Source: UBA10329 sp964500205
GTDB taxonomy: Bacteria > Bacteroidota > Bacteroidia > UBA10329
Assembly: GCA_964500205.1 (NCBI GenBank)
Contig: CAZCNS010000008.1
Location: 120,631-184,630, forward strand
Length of the DNA: 64,000 nt
Reading direction: 5' to 3'
Part shown: piece by piece, positions 53,537 through 61,374 of the stretch
Layout: each line of letters begins with the position of its first letter
How positions within the stretch are numbered: position 1 is the first letter of the stretch
Notes under the pieces: model-generated
Told to the model about the DNA's origin: nothing
The model's database searches: none
Seen by the model: only the letters and a program-made list of their open reading frames with translations
Translations under genes and position numbers: made by a program

Positions 53537-54194
53537 GGGGCGAAGGTAGCGCGGCAGGACCCAACCACCTTGGATCCGAGGCCTACATCCCGTCCTTCAC
53601 CGATGAATCAAGAAGGCCAGACAGCTATCAACCGCAGGGCTTCTTCCTGCCTCCAAACCCCTCCGCAGGCCAAAACCACCGAAACGCACCAAATGCGCTG
53701 AAACCCACGCCAGCACTGCGTTTCCAAAAACGGAAGAGGGCTACTGGAGGGCGGAAGAGCACTACTGGAGGGCGGAAACGCGCTACTGCCGAGCGGAAAT
53801 AACCAACTTCTGGACGGAACTCCGCCACATGGCATCGTAAGCGCGTGAAAGGACTGCGGAGCTACCTAACGGTTTGGCGCGGCTCCCTTACCAATGGACG
53901 GAAACGCACCACTGAAGAGCGGATGCGCGCCACTATTCATCAGAAACGGTTGCCACCGCGCTTTGAGCATGATTGTAAGGCCAAACTCCGCAAACAAGCA
54001 CCTGCAGGGATACGCAATCAAAAAGCCAACCCAGCGTTGCGCATTCGTAAGCCCCTTGAGATCTGCAAAAGACCACCGGCCCGTTGGCGGCAATTTCCTA
54101 TGGCAGAGAACTAAAAAACAATACATTAGTAGCCTCTTCAGCAAAGGGAGTTAAGGGTGATGGTATCGTTAGCCAATAGTTGGGGCACATTTGA
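53537..54194. other. Intergenic region holding a 21-bp-periodic degenerate repeat; no supported gene
   Basis: 658 bp between the phosphodiesterase gene and the AT-rich gene at 54195. The first ~190 bp have no clear feature. From 53731 the sequence is periodic (separate entry). One plus-strand frame is open except for a TAA at 53800 and would encode basic heptapeptides such as GGRKRAT, but it has no start or family match. Confidence 0.55.
53731..53961. repeat. 21-bp-periodic degenerate tandem repeat
   Basis: Units beginning with CGGAA or a relative occur exactly every 21 bp at 53731, 53752, 53773, 53794 and 53815. After weaker units the same register returns at 53899 and 53920. The best units read CGGAAGAGGGCTACTGGAGG. 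The period equals two helical turns and seven codons. One frame gives basic heptads (GRKSTT, GRKRATA). It could be a decayed basic-repeat gene or a non-coding repeat with phased bending. Confidence 0.65.
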
Positions 54195-54677
54195 ATGAAA
54201 CGACCGCAGAAGCTTTACAAAGTTTACCGTTGTCAATGGACGAAGGACGGTCAGGTTCATCGGACGGAGAAGTATTTCGCCAAGGACTTCATAGTGAAAC
54301 TTGACAAGACACCACCACCAATTGGATACGGAAACTCGTGGTTTGAACCGTACAAGTATAAATGGTACGACTTCCATCACTTGCGTTTTTTGTGGTCTGG
54401 ATTATCATCATGGTTTAAATCAAGCATAGCTAAAAGGAAATTCAGCACACTAAATAAGATCATGGCGACCATAATTATGTTAGGAACATTCGCCATTACC
54501 GTGCTATCATATTTAGACCAGAAAACCATTGAAAGACTTGAAATCGAAAAAGCTAAAATTCAATTTGAAAAATCTAATCTTCAATCAACTGTGGACAGTT
54601 TGACGAAGGAAATAGAAGCATTGAAAACCCCCCATATTGTAATGCCTTCCGACAGTTCGACAGCAACCGAAACGTGA
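54195..54677 (+). CDS. AT-rich small membrane/coiled-coil protein
   Basis: 160 aa. Not recognised. N-terminal soluble region with Trp, Tyr and Lys (PPIGYGNSWFEPYKYKWYDF), a transmembrane helix at about 90-108 (IMATIIMLGTFAITVLSYL), then a coiled coil at about 110-143 (ERLEIEKAKIQFEKSNLQST). Base composition is clearly more AT-rich than surrounding genes, suggesting recent acquisition. It is followed by a structured inverted-repeat element. Confidence 0.65.
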   Translation: MKRPQKLYKVYRCQWTKDGQVHRTEKYFAKDFIVKLDKTPPPIGYGNSWFEPYKYKWYDFHHLRFLWSGLSSWFKSSIAKRKFSTLNKIMATIIMLGTFAITVLSYLDQKTIERLEIEKAKIQFEKSNLQSTVDSLTKEIEALKTPHIVMPSDSSTATET

Positions 54678-54700
54678 AAGAAAAGAAATGAAAAACGTGC

Positions 54701-54822
54701 CCCGACAACTGCTAATAATAACGCTTGCGACATTACGTCTATCTGTCTTTGGTTCATTCTGTTGTGTTCCCATATCTCGAAATCTAAGTTGTTTCTCAGC
54801 ATTATTTTTAGCAGCACCGTTG
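54701..54822. repeat. Structured cassette-boundary-like element 1
   Basis: Imperfect inverted repeat: CTGCTAATAATAACGC at 54709-54724 pairs with GCATTATTTTTAGCAG at 54799-54814 (14 of 16 positions). It contains the internal phrase ACGCTTGCGACATTACGTC. The right arm continues GCACCGTT, which recurs in element 2. Such long-armed, poorly conserved elements between small AT-rich genes resemble attC-type recombination sites, but core GTTRRRY and RYYYAAC boxes are not clear. Confidence 0.55.
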
Positions 54823-54831
54823 GAGTTAATT

Positions 54832-55509
54832 ATGAAAATGAGACTGACAACACTATTGTTTGTGCTACTGTTTCTTTCTGCCTGCTTGAACACAAGCATA
54901 GAAAACGAAGGAAAAGTTCTTGGTTCGAAAGACGGTGTAGACACTTTATACGTTTCCGAAAACAGCTACTACTTTGGCGAATTTGAGGGTGGCGAGGTGA
55001 ATGGAATAGGTAGAACTTTTCTTTCATCAGGTAATTGGTATCTCGGACAATGGAAGAATAGAAAATGGTCAGGCATTGGAGAAGCCTATTGGTCAGATGG
55101 AGAATGGGAAGGCGACCATTGCATTGGGACGTTTAAAAATCACGAGATGAATGGGTTCTGTATATACACAACCAAAGACGGGACAGTCACTAAAGGCTTT
55201 TACACTAATGGGTTAATGGACGGAATTGGCTTTCGACAATGGGGTAATAACATCTGGAAAGGTGATTATTACCTCGGAAATTGGAAAAACGGAACTATGA
55301 CAGGTATTGGAATGTACTTTGACTCATCAGAAGACTCTTTGGTAAAAGGCGTTTTCAAGAACGGGGATTTGTCTAATTTGGAAATTATTTCAACTTCCGA
55401 CTCGCTGTCGTGGATAGAAACAATAGATAGCCAAGCGGACATCGTTTTACAAGAAATGGAGATTATCAAAGGAAAGTTCAAAAAGCTTGAATCAAAAAGA
55501 AATAACTAA
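54832..55509 (+). CDS. MORN-repeat lipoprotein
   Basis: 225 aa from the ATG at 54832; the frame is open from 54688, but that would translate the inverted-repeat element. Lipobox LLFLSAC. About five MORN-type repeats (FGEFEGGEVNGIGRTFL, YLGQWKNRKWSGIGEAYW, IGTFKNHEMNGFCIYTT, KGFYTNGLMDGIGFRQW, LGNWKNGTMTGIGMYF), then a short coiled helix (VLQEMEIIKGKFKKLE). Likely anchored in the envelope. Base composition is AT-rich, and it is bracketed by the two related structured elements, as a mobile cassette would be. Confidence 0.8.
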   Translation: MKMRLTTLLFVLLFLSACLNTSIENEGKVLGSKDGVDTLYVSENSYYFGEFEGGEVNGIGRTFLSSGNWYLGQWKNRKWSGIGEAYWSDGEWEGDHCIGTFKNHEMNGFCIYTTKDGTVTKGFYTNGLMDGIGFRQWGNNIWKGDYYLGNWKNGTMTGIGMYFDSSEDSLVKGVFKNGDLSNLEIISTSDSLSWIETIDSQADIVLQEMEIIKGKFKKLESKRNN

Positions 55510-55521
55510 CTCCAACACCCA

Positions 55522-55630
55522 CTAAACCTAATGCGTGCTACAGTACGTCAGTCGGTCTCAGTTTCGTTCTGCGCTGTTCGTGCATGGCGACAGGACGGCA
55601 GTTTCTAACGCATTATCTTTAGCGGCAACC
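55522..55630. repeat. Structured cassette-boundary-like element 2
   Basis: Arms CTAAACCTAATGCGT (55522-55536) and ACGCATTATCTTTAG (55608-55622) pair at 13 of 15 positions. The right arm continues GCGGCAACCGTT, close to GCAGCACCGTT of element 1, and the left side (ATGCGTGCTACAGTACGTCA) resembles ACGCTTGCGACATTACGTCT of element 1. The two elements are therefore related direct copies about 810 bp apart, flanking the MORN gene. Confidence 0.55.
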
Positions 55631-55732
55631 GTTCAATATTTCTACAATCCCTATTGGTTCAGCCATCCGACAGAGAGCGGATTTGGAAGCGTTTACTTAC
55701 TTTCACCAACACCATTAACCCATACCCCAACC

Positions 55733-56281
55733 ATGACGAAATACATCTTCCTGTCCCTGACCGTGCTCTTCGCTGCCTGTGGCAATGGCGATGACAGCAA
55801 CGCGCCTGCCAACACAACCACCGAAGTTGACCTTTCGGGCTTCACCAAGGAGTTCGAGTATGCGATAGATGCCCCGGGCATGTTCCATCCCGACCTCACG
55901 GACGAGGATTTCTCGGATGTGTCGGCCATCATGGTAAGCCTGCTCAACGATGCACTGGCGGGCAAATTGCAAGCACTGGACCCCATCACCGAGGAACCGA
56001 TGGATGTGGCGCAGCTCCGCGCGAAGCTCTTCTACACGGATACGGTGTATTACGAAGACCCGAATACCAACCAGACGGTGGCAGAGGCCATCACCCGCGA
56101 CCTGGGCCGGGAGTTCCACTCGGTGAAGTTCCGTGAGCAATGGCGCTACAGCCCTGATGGCGCGGTGATAGAGCGCAGGGTGCTGGCCTTGGCTCCGCGC
56201 ATACCGGTGTACAGCAGCACGGGCGATGATATCCGCGGCTACACCTCGCTCTTCTGGATAAAATTGGAGGACGGGAAGTGA
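55733..56281 (+). CDS. GldN-like lipoprotein
   Basis: 182 aa from the ATG at 55733 (frame open from 55535). Lipobox LFAACGNGD. The C-terminal region (FREQWRYSPDGAVIERRVLA ... RGYTSLFWIKLEDG) resembles the C-terminal half of the T9SS component GldN/PorN, which has similar FRDYW/GY-LFW motifs. The N-terminus differs, so this is a diverged relative rather than the core gene. Its stop overlaps the GTG start of the hydrolase gene. Confidence 0.65.
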   Translation: MTKYIFLSLTVLFAACGNGDDSNAPANTTTEVDLSGFTKEFEYAIDAPGMFHPDLTDEDFSDVSAIMVSLLNDALAGKLQALDPITEEPMDVAQLRAKLFYTDTVYYEDPNTNQTVAEAITRDLGREFHSVKFREQWRYSPDGAVIERRVLALAPRIPVYSSTGDDIRGYTSLFWIKLEDGK

Positions 56282-57123
56282 GGCTTGCTCTGCTCATTGT
56301 GCTGTCGGCATGGCTCTGCGCCTGTGGACGCATCATCCCCACCCATGATGCTGACCTGTTGCGCTACTTCGCTCGCCAAGGACAGGATGCGGCCATACTG
56401 TACGACACGTTGAATGGTAGGGCTGTTCATTGGGTGGATGTGAATCCATCGGCCAATGACACGGCTCCCGTGGTGATATTCGTGCATGGCGGGGCAGGGC
56501 AGATCTCGCATTTCCTGCATTTCATGAGCGACACGCTGCTGAACCGCAGCACGAGGATGCTGGCATTCGACCGCTTGGGTTACGCCCCGTTCGACCTGTG
56601 CGAATCAGAGCCTGACATTGAGGTGCAGGGCCGCGTGATAGGCCGCATTCTGAGCCATTACAGCTATCCGTGGGCCATCGTGGTGGCACACTCGTACGGT
56701 GGGGCCATCGCGCTGAGCCATGTGGCGGAGCGTCCGGAGGGCATCAAGGCCGTGTTCCTGCTCTCGCACGCGATAGACCCTGACCGCGAGCCGGAATTCC
56801 GGTCGGTGGTGGTGACGCAGTGGCCTATCACTCGCTGGGCCATTCCCTGCCGACTGCTGACCGCTGCAGATGAGCACTTGGCCCACCCGGCAGAGCTGCG
56901 GAGGCTGCGACCACGCCTCGAGGCCATGCCCCCTACGCCCATCGTACATCTTCATGCGAAATGGGATTTCATCATTCCGTATGATAATGTGGAGTACTCC
57001 AAGGAGCTGTTCCCCGACACGATGCTGAAGGTCATCACCATCGACCGAGGCGACCATTTCGTGCCTTGGACAGCCAAGGACCTGATCACCTCGACCCTCG
57101 ACTCGTTGATCCGGATGCCTTGA
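56278..57123 (+). CDS. Alpha/beta-hydrolase lipoprotein
   Basis: 281 aa from a GTG that overlaps the upstream TGA (GTGA). Lipoprotein-type signal LSAWLCACGR. Alpha/beta-hydrolase fold: oxyanion region VIFVHGGAGQ, nucleophile elbow VVAHSYGGAI (Ser), and the late His in DRGDHFVPW. An Asp in HLHAKWDFIIPYDN is likely the acid. An esterase or peptidase acting at the envelope is possible. Tight overlap with the GldN-like gene implies co-translation. Confidence 0.85.
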   Translation: MRLALLIVLSAWLCACGRIIPTHDADLLRYFARQGQDAAILYDTLNGRAVHWVDVNPSANDTAPVVIFVHGGAGQISHFLHFMSDTLLNRSTRMLAFDRLGYAPFDLCESEPDIEVQGRVIGRILSHYSYPWAIVVAHSYGGAIALSHVAERPEGIKAVFLLSHAIDPDREPEFRSVVVTQWPITRWAIPCRLLTAADEHLAHPAELRRLRPRLEAMPPTPIVHLHAKWDFIIPYDNVEYSKELFPDTMLKVITIDRGDHFVPWTAKDLITSTLDSLIRMP

Positions 57124-57138
57124 CAGACCCGACTTAAC

Positions 57139-57365
57139 AACCTGAGTTCCGGATAAGAATTTTCTAAAAGGCCATCCCTTCGGGACTTGTAAGACCTCAT
57201 GTGTGGCGTTTTGTACCATACGGACGTTCCTACGGAACTTTTCAAAGCGAAAGATTCAAGATAAAGCCCCATCGGGGCGGCCGTATGGTAGACAAATGTT
57301 CACGATTGCTTTGAAAGTCCCTCAGGGACGGCCGTTTCACAGTTTGGTTATCCCGAACTCGGGTT
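57139..57365. mobile_element. 227-bp MITE-like element
   Basis: Terminal inverted repeats AACCTGAGTTCCGGATAA (57139-57156) and, reverse-complemented, AACCCGAGTTCGGGATAA (57348-57365) match in 16 of 18. TTAAC flanks both sides (57134-57138 and 57364-57368) and could be a target duplication. Inside are several small GC hairpins (GCCCC-at-CGGGGC, GTCCCTCAGGGAC, GTTCCTACGGAAC). No coding frame. It probably depends on a transposase elsewhere in the genome. Confidence 0.7.
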
Positions 57366-57433
57366 AACGGGTTTTTGAAACCTGTCAGGTCTTTATGGCA
57401 TGAACATTCACCCGCTGACGGTGTTCGGGACAC

Positions 57434-58114
57434 ATGAGAAACGCTATCATCATCGGAGGCAGGACGGGTGTCGGAGCCTCTACCGCGAAGCTGCTGCGCG
57501 ATGCAGGTTGGAATGTCATCACCACCACCCACAGCGAACACACGGAAGGTCACCTGCACTGGGACGTGACCACGGAGGTGCCCGACCTCTCGGCCCTACC
57601 GGAAGAGATTCACGCCCTGGTCTATTGCCCCGGCACCATTCAACTGAAGCCATTCAAACGGTTCACAGACGATGACTTCCGACAGGACCTGGAGATCAAC
57701 CTGCTCGGTCTGGTTCGGGCGGTTCGCGTGTTGGAGTCGCGACTGAAGGCCGGTAGCGCATCGGTGGTGACTTTCAGCACCGTGGCAGTGGCGCAGGGCA
57801 TGGGATTCCACGCCTCGGTGGCGGCTTCAAAAGGGGCGGTAGAGGCGTTGACCCGCAGTCTGGCTGCGGAGTACGCGCCAACGGTGCGGTTCAACTGCAT
57901 CGCGTTGGGCCTCACAGATACCCCGCTTGCAGACAGACTGCTGAACTCTGATGCCAAGCGCGAGGCCGCAGCGTCCCGTCATCCACTGAAGAACATCGGC
58001 AACCCCGATGATGTGGCCGCGATGGTGCAACTGCTCGTGAGCGGTCAGGGCAGGTTCATCTCGGGCCAGACATTTGGCTTGGATGGCGGACTGAGTACAT
58101 TGCGCACTGCCTGA
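57434..58114 (+). CDS. SDR-family protein lacking the catalytic Tyr
   Basis: 226 aa. N-terminal Rossmann fold GGRTGVGASTAKLL. Conserved NLLG, SVVTFSTVAVAQ (Ser) and TDTPLADRLL. The YxxxK motif reads VAASK in SVAASKGAVEALTRSLAAEY, so Val replaces the catalytic Tyr. C-terminal FISGQTFGLDGG. The protein probably binds NAD(P) but may not be a normal oxidoreductase. Just 21 bp upstream of the photolyase gene, so likely co-transcribed. Confidence 0.85.
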   Translation: MRNAIIIGGRTGVGASTAKLLRDAGWNVITTTHSEHTEGHLHWDVTTEVPDLSALPEEIHALVYCPGTIQLKPFKRFTDDDFRQDLEINLLGLVRAVRVLESRLKAGSASVVTFSTVAVAQGMGFHASVAASKGAVEALTRSLAAEYAPTVRFNCIALGLTDTPLADRLLNSDAKREAAASRHPLKNIGNPDDVAAMVQLLVSGQGRFISGQTFGLDGGLSTLRTA

Positions 58115-58135
58115 TTTCCTGGCCTACTTCGCAGC

Positions 58136-59437
58136 ATGAGCTTACCCACCGCGATCTTCTGGTTCAGGCGCGACCTGCGCCTCGATGACAATGCCGGACT
58201 CTATCATGCCCTGCGATCGGGCATGGCAGTGCAACCTGTCTTCATCTTCGACCGCAACATCCTCGACCATTTGCAGGACAAGGACGACCGCAGGGTGGAT
58301 TTCATTCACCGCGCGCTGGCGGGACTGAAGGGCGAACTGGAAAGGCTCGGCTCCACGCTCATCGTGCGGCAGGGAACACCGTTGGAGGTCATCGGCCAAC
58401 TGACGGAGGAACTGGGCGCAAAGGCGGTCTTCACCAATCACGACTATGAACCCTACGCCCGCAAACGCGATGAGGCCGTGGGAAAAATGCTCGAAACACG
58501 CGGCATTGCGTTTCACACTTTCAAAGACCAATATATCCTGGAGAAGGACGAGGTGCTCAAGGATGACGGGAAACCTTACACGGTCTTTACGCCTTACAGC
58601 CGCAAATGGAAGGCCGCGCTCAAGGATACAGACCTCCGCCCCTACCCTACCATGGAACACAGGGAGGCATTCAGTAAAAGTGGGCCAGCGAGCATGCCTT
58701 CCCTCCGCGACCTCGGTTTTCAGGAAAGCGACCTCGTCATACCACCGACCTCGGTAGCAGACGAGCTCATCAGCAAGTACCACGCTACCCGTGATATCCC
58801 GTCTCTGCGCGGTACATCTCGGCTTAGTGTTCACCTGCGCTTCGGCACGGTGAGCATCCGCGAACTGGCACGCAAGGCCGCCCCGCTCAACGAGACTTTC
58901 CTCAACGAGCTGATATGGCGCGATTTCTATATGATGATTCTGTGGCACTTCCCACATGCCGCCACATCCGCCTTCAAACCGCAGTATGAAAAGGTGCAGT
59001 GGGAATCTAACGAGGAGCATTTCAAGGCATGGTGCGAGGGCCGTACGGGCTATCCCATCGTGGACGCGGGCATGCGGGAACTCAATGCAACTGGATTCAT
59101 GCACAACCGTGTGCGCATGGTAGTGGCGAGTTTCCTGACCAAGCATCTGCTGCTCGACTGGCGTTGGGGTGAAGCCTATTTCGCAAGAAAACTACTCGAT
59201 TTTGACCTGAGTGCCAACAACGGGGGCTGGCAGTGGGCGGCAGGTACCGGCTGTGATGCCGCGCCTTACTTCCGTGTGTTCAACCCCGAAGCGCAGACAT
59301 TGAAATTCGACCCTGAGCTGCGATACATCCGCAAATGGGTGCCCGAATTTCAGGAACTGACCTACCCACGGCCGATCGTGGAACACAAGTGGGCAAGGGA
59401 GCGCGCAATAGCCCGGTACAAAGAGGGGCTTCAATAA
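58136..59437 (+). CDS. phrB: Deoxyribodipyrimidine photolyase
   Basis: 433 aa. Light-driven repair of cyclobutane pyrimidine dimers. N-terminal antenna domain start IFWFRRDLRLDDNAGL; FAD-binding C-terminal domain with ELIWRDFYMMILWHFP, GRTGYPIVDAGMRELNATG, MHNRVRMVVASFLTKHLL and ANNGGWQWAAGTGCDAAPYF. Length is at the short end for class I enzymes. A cryptochrome-like role cannot be excluded. Confidence 0.93.
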   Translation: MSLPTAIFWFRRDLRLDDNAGLYHALRSGMAVQPVFIFDRNILDHLQDKDDRRVDFIHRALAGLKGELERLGSTLIVRQGTPLEVIGQLTEELGAKAVFTNHDYEPYARKRDEAVGKMLETRGIAFHTFKDQYILEKDEVLKDDGKPYTVFTPYSRKWKAALKDTDLRPYPTMEHREAFSKSGPASMPSLRDLGFQESDLVIPPTSVADELISKYHATRDIPSLRGTSRLSVHLRFGTVSIRELARKAAPLNETFLNELIWRDFYMMILWHFPHAATSAFKPQYEKVQWESNEEHFKAWCEGRTGYPIVDAGMRELNATGFMHNRVRMVVASFLTKHLLLDWRWGEAYFARKLLDFDLSANNGGWQWAAGTGCDAAPYFRVFNPEAQTLKFDPELRYIRKWVPEFQELTYPRPIVEHKWARERAIARYKEGLQ

Positions 59438-59439
59438 AA

Positions 59440-59473
59440 AAAGACCCGGACACTTATCGCATCCGGGTCTTCC
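59440..59473 (-). terminator. Rho-independent terminator (strong for the minus strand)
   Basis: AAGACCCGGA (59441-59450) pairs with TCCGGGTCTT (59462-59471), an 11-nt loop between. On the minus strand the stem is followed by TTTTTTT, so it ends the barrel-protein operon. The plus-strand side lacks a T run but the hairpin may still stop the photolyase transcript. Confidence 0.8.
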
Positions 59474-59498
59474 ATCTTTCATTCAAACTGAATCATCA

Positions 59499-61343
59499 CT
59501 ATTCACCAGTCTCGCGCTCGGCCTGCATCTGCTTGGCCTCTTCGATTTCGATGGGGGTGTTGTTGAACCTTGCGGTGACCTCAGACTCCCTCACACCGAG
59601 GGTGTTCACCTCAAGCTGCAGTGCCGCAGCCTCCTCAAAGGTCTTGAACGCTCCGATGGTGTAGATCTTCACACCACCTGTGGTCACCTGCATCTCTACA
59701 CCATATTGAGCGATGAGCTTCGAGAGTTTGTCCAGCTCAATCCGAAGACGGTACTCCCGCAGCTCGACACCGAAGGACAGAACGTCAACATTCTCCACAT
59801 CCGCGTAAACGGGCCGCTCATAGAAAGTTTCACCTCGCTCCATGCGACTAAGGTCACCAGCCACATTCTTCACTGCCTTGTCCGACACGCTGAAGGCTTG
59901 GGCCACACCACTGGCACGCAGCTCGTTCTGCGCTTTCTCGGCCTCGTTGAAGTCACGGAACACACCGAGCGTGAATACCGAGGTGGAGTCATTGATCTTG
60001 CGTTCCACCAGACCCGGCATTTCACTCAACTTCTTCTTGAGCTGAGTCGGGACATCCTGATTGACGAACGTACCGAGGTGTACCGTGTAGGTCGGAGCCT
60101 TGTCCTTCTGAGAGTACAGATACTCTGGAGTCACTTCGCTACGCTTGAGCGACATGGTGTCTTCTCCGTACTGTTTGTAAATATCCTGATAGCTGAGGGC
60201 CACACCATCAGCATCGACAATGGCACCGGCCGGGGTGTTCAGCTGCTTGTCGCGGAAGTCAGCAATACCATCCTTGTCACGGTCGAACGGACAACCGCCC
60301 TCGTCAACCGGGATGCCCTTTGGCGTTCCGGAGCACTTGTCGAGGAAGTCGGGCACACCATCACCATCACTGTCAATGGTCTCAAGTTCAGAGAAATCAA
60401 AGAAGTAATCGTCCTCCACCATGATCTTGGGAGCCTTCTTCTTGAAGGGGTCGAAACGGTAGATGAAAGAGAGCTGTGTGGTGAGAAAACCATCATTGGA
60501 CAGCAAGCCGCGGTCTCCACCGGAAGCATTGTCGATCAGGTCGGTCGTGGTGAACCAGTAGGTAGCACCGAGACGAACCGCCACTTTACGAGAGGCATTG
60601 AAGTCGAAACCGAAACCTACCGGGAAGGCCACCGCTGTTACCGGAGACTGGCTCAGGCGCGTCTCGTAGTCATAATCACGGTCTATGATGCGGATGTCCT
60701 GACTCTCCGGGTTAGCTTGGCTCACATTACGGATGAGGCCATCGTCCCAGTAGTTATAGGTCTGCACATTGCCATCGAGATCGACCATGGAAAGGTCGCT
60801 GTAAACCCGGTAGTCTGTGTAGCTGGCTCCCACAGAGACGTATGGCGTGATGCCAACATGGCTCCGCAGCACATTGTGGAAGTTGTAAACCAAGTTGGCC
60901 CCAACCCCGAACACCTCCGACTGGAAATTACGGTTGGGCGCAAAGTTGTTCTCGTTGCCATTGAGCCAGCCATAGACGGCATCCACATTCAACTCCAAAT
61001 AGTTGGTCACATTGGCCCCAATACCCAAGTTGAACATCGGACGGTTTCCGAGCGTGTGAATGGCCACATTGTCTCGGTCAACCACATCACCGAAGAAGCG
61101 ATTGATGCCCACACCACCATGAACGTTAAGCATGAAGCGGTAAGGCTCTTTCTCACGCGGTACCCGCTCTTTCTTCGGTTTCTTCTCCTTCACGGCAGAA
61201 GTGTCTGCTGCAATCGGAGCACCGACAGCCTCCTCCGTCACTGGGGCTACTGGCGTTGTAGGCGACTGTGTCTCTGATGATACCTGTGAAAAGGCGACCG
61301 TAGATACACTGAGCATCAGTGCAAGAAGATTCAGCTTTCTCAT
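59499..61343 (-). CDS. Outer-membrane barrel protein with thrombospondin type 3 and SPOR-like domains
   Basis: 614 aa from the ATG at 61343 (frame open from 61385). Signal peptide LNLLALMLSVSTVAFSQ. An N-terminal beta-barrel of about 300 residues (VHGGVGINRFFGDVVDR ... FIYRFDPFK) follows. Then a calcium-binding TSP3 pair (DSDGDGVPDFLDKCSGTPKG, DRDKDGIADFRDKQL). Two SPOR-like segments at the C-terminus (YTVHLGTFVNQDVPTQLKKK; IYTIGAFKTFEEAAALQ) suggest peptidoglycan binding. Likely an OmpA-like anchor in the envelope. Paralogous to the next gene upstream. Confidence 0.88.
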   Translation of the reverse strand: MRKLNLLALMLSVSTVAFSQVSSETQSPTTPVAPVTEEAVGAPIAADTSAVKEKKPKKERVPREKEPYRFMLNVHGGVGINRFFGDVVDRDNVAIHTLGNRPMFNLGIGANVTNYLELNVDAVYGWLNGNENNFAPNRNFQSEVFGVGANLVYNFHNVLRSHVGITPYVSVGASYTDYRVYSDLSMVDLDGNVQTYNYWDDGLIRNVSQANPESQDIRIIDRDYDYETRLSQSPVTAVAFPVGFGFDFNASRKVAVRLGATYWFTTTDLIDNASGGDRGLLSNDGFLTTQLSFIYRFDPFKKKAPKIMVEDDYFFDFSELETIDSDGDGVPDFLDKCSGTPKGIPVDEGGCPFDRDKDGIADFRDKQLNTPAGAIVDADGVALSYQDIYKQYGEDTMSLKRSEVTPEYLYSQKDKAPTYTVHLGTFVNQDVPTQLKKKLSEMPGLVERKINDSTSVFTLGVFRDFNEAEKAQNELRASGVAQAFSVSDKAVKNVAGDLSRMERGETFYERPVYADVENVDVLSFGVELREYRLRIELDKLSKLIAQYGVEMQVTTGGVKIYTIGAFKTFEEAAALQLEVNTLGVRESEVTARFNNTPIEIEEAKQMQAERETGE

Positions 61344-61374
61344 TTCTCTATTCAACATTTTACCGGGGGTTATT

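Noticed and set aside
53395..53802. A 135-codon frame with basic repeats
   Set aside because: Its first part overlaps the phosphodiesterase gene in antisense, and the remainder is the 21-bp repeat; there is no start or conserved domain. Kept only as a repeat.
54688..54831. Upstream extension of the MORN lipoprotein frame
   Set aside because: It runs through the structured element; the lipobox begins properly from 54832.
59706..61277. A 523-codon open frame on the plus strand
   Set aside because: It is antisense to the barrel/TSP3/SPOR protein, has no signal peptide or family motif, and results from codon bias of the real gene.
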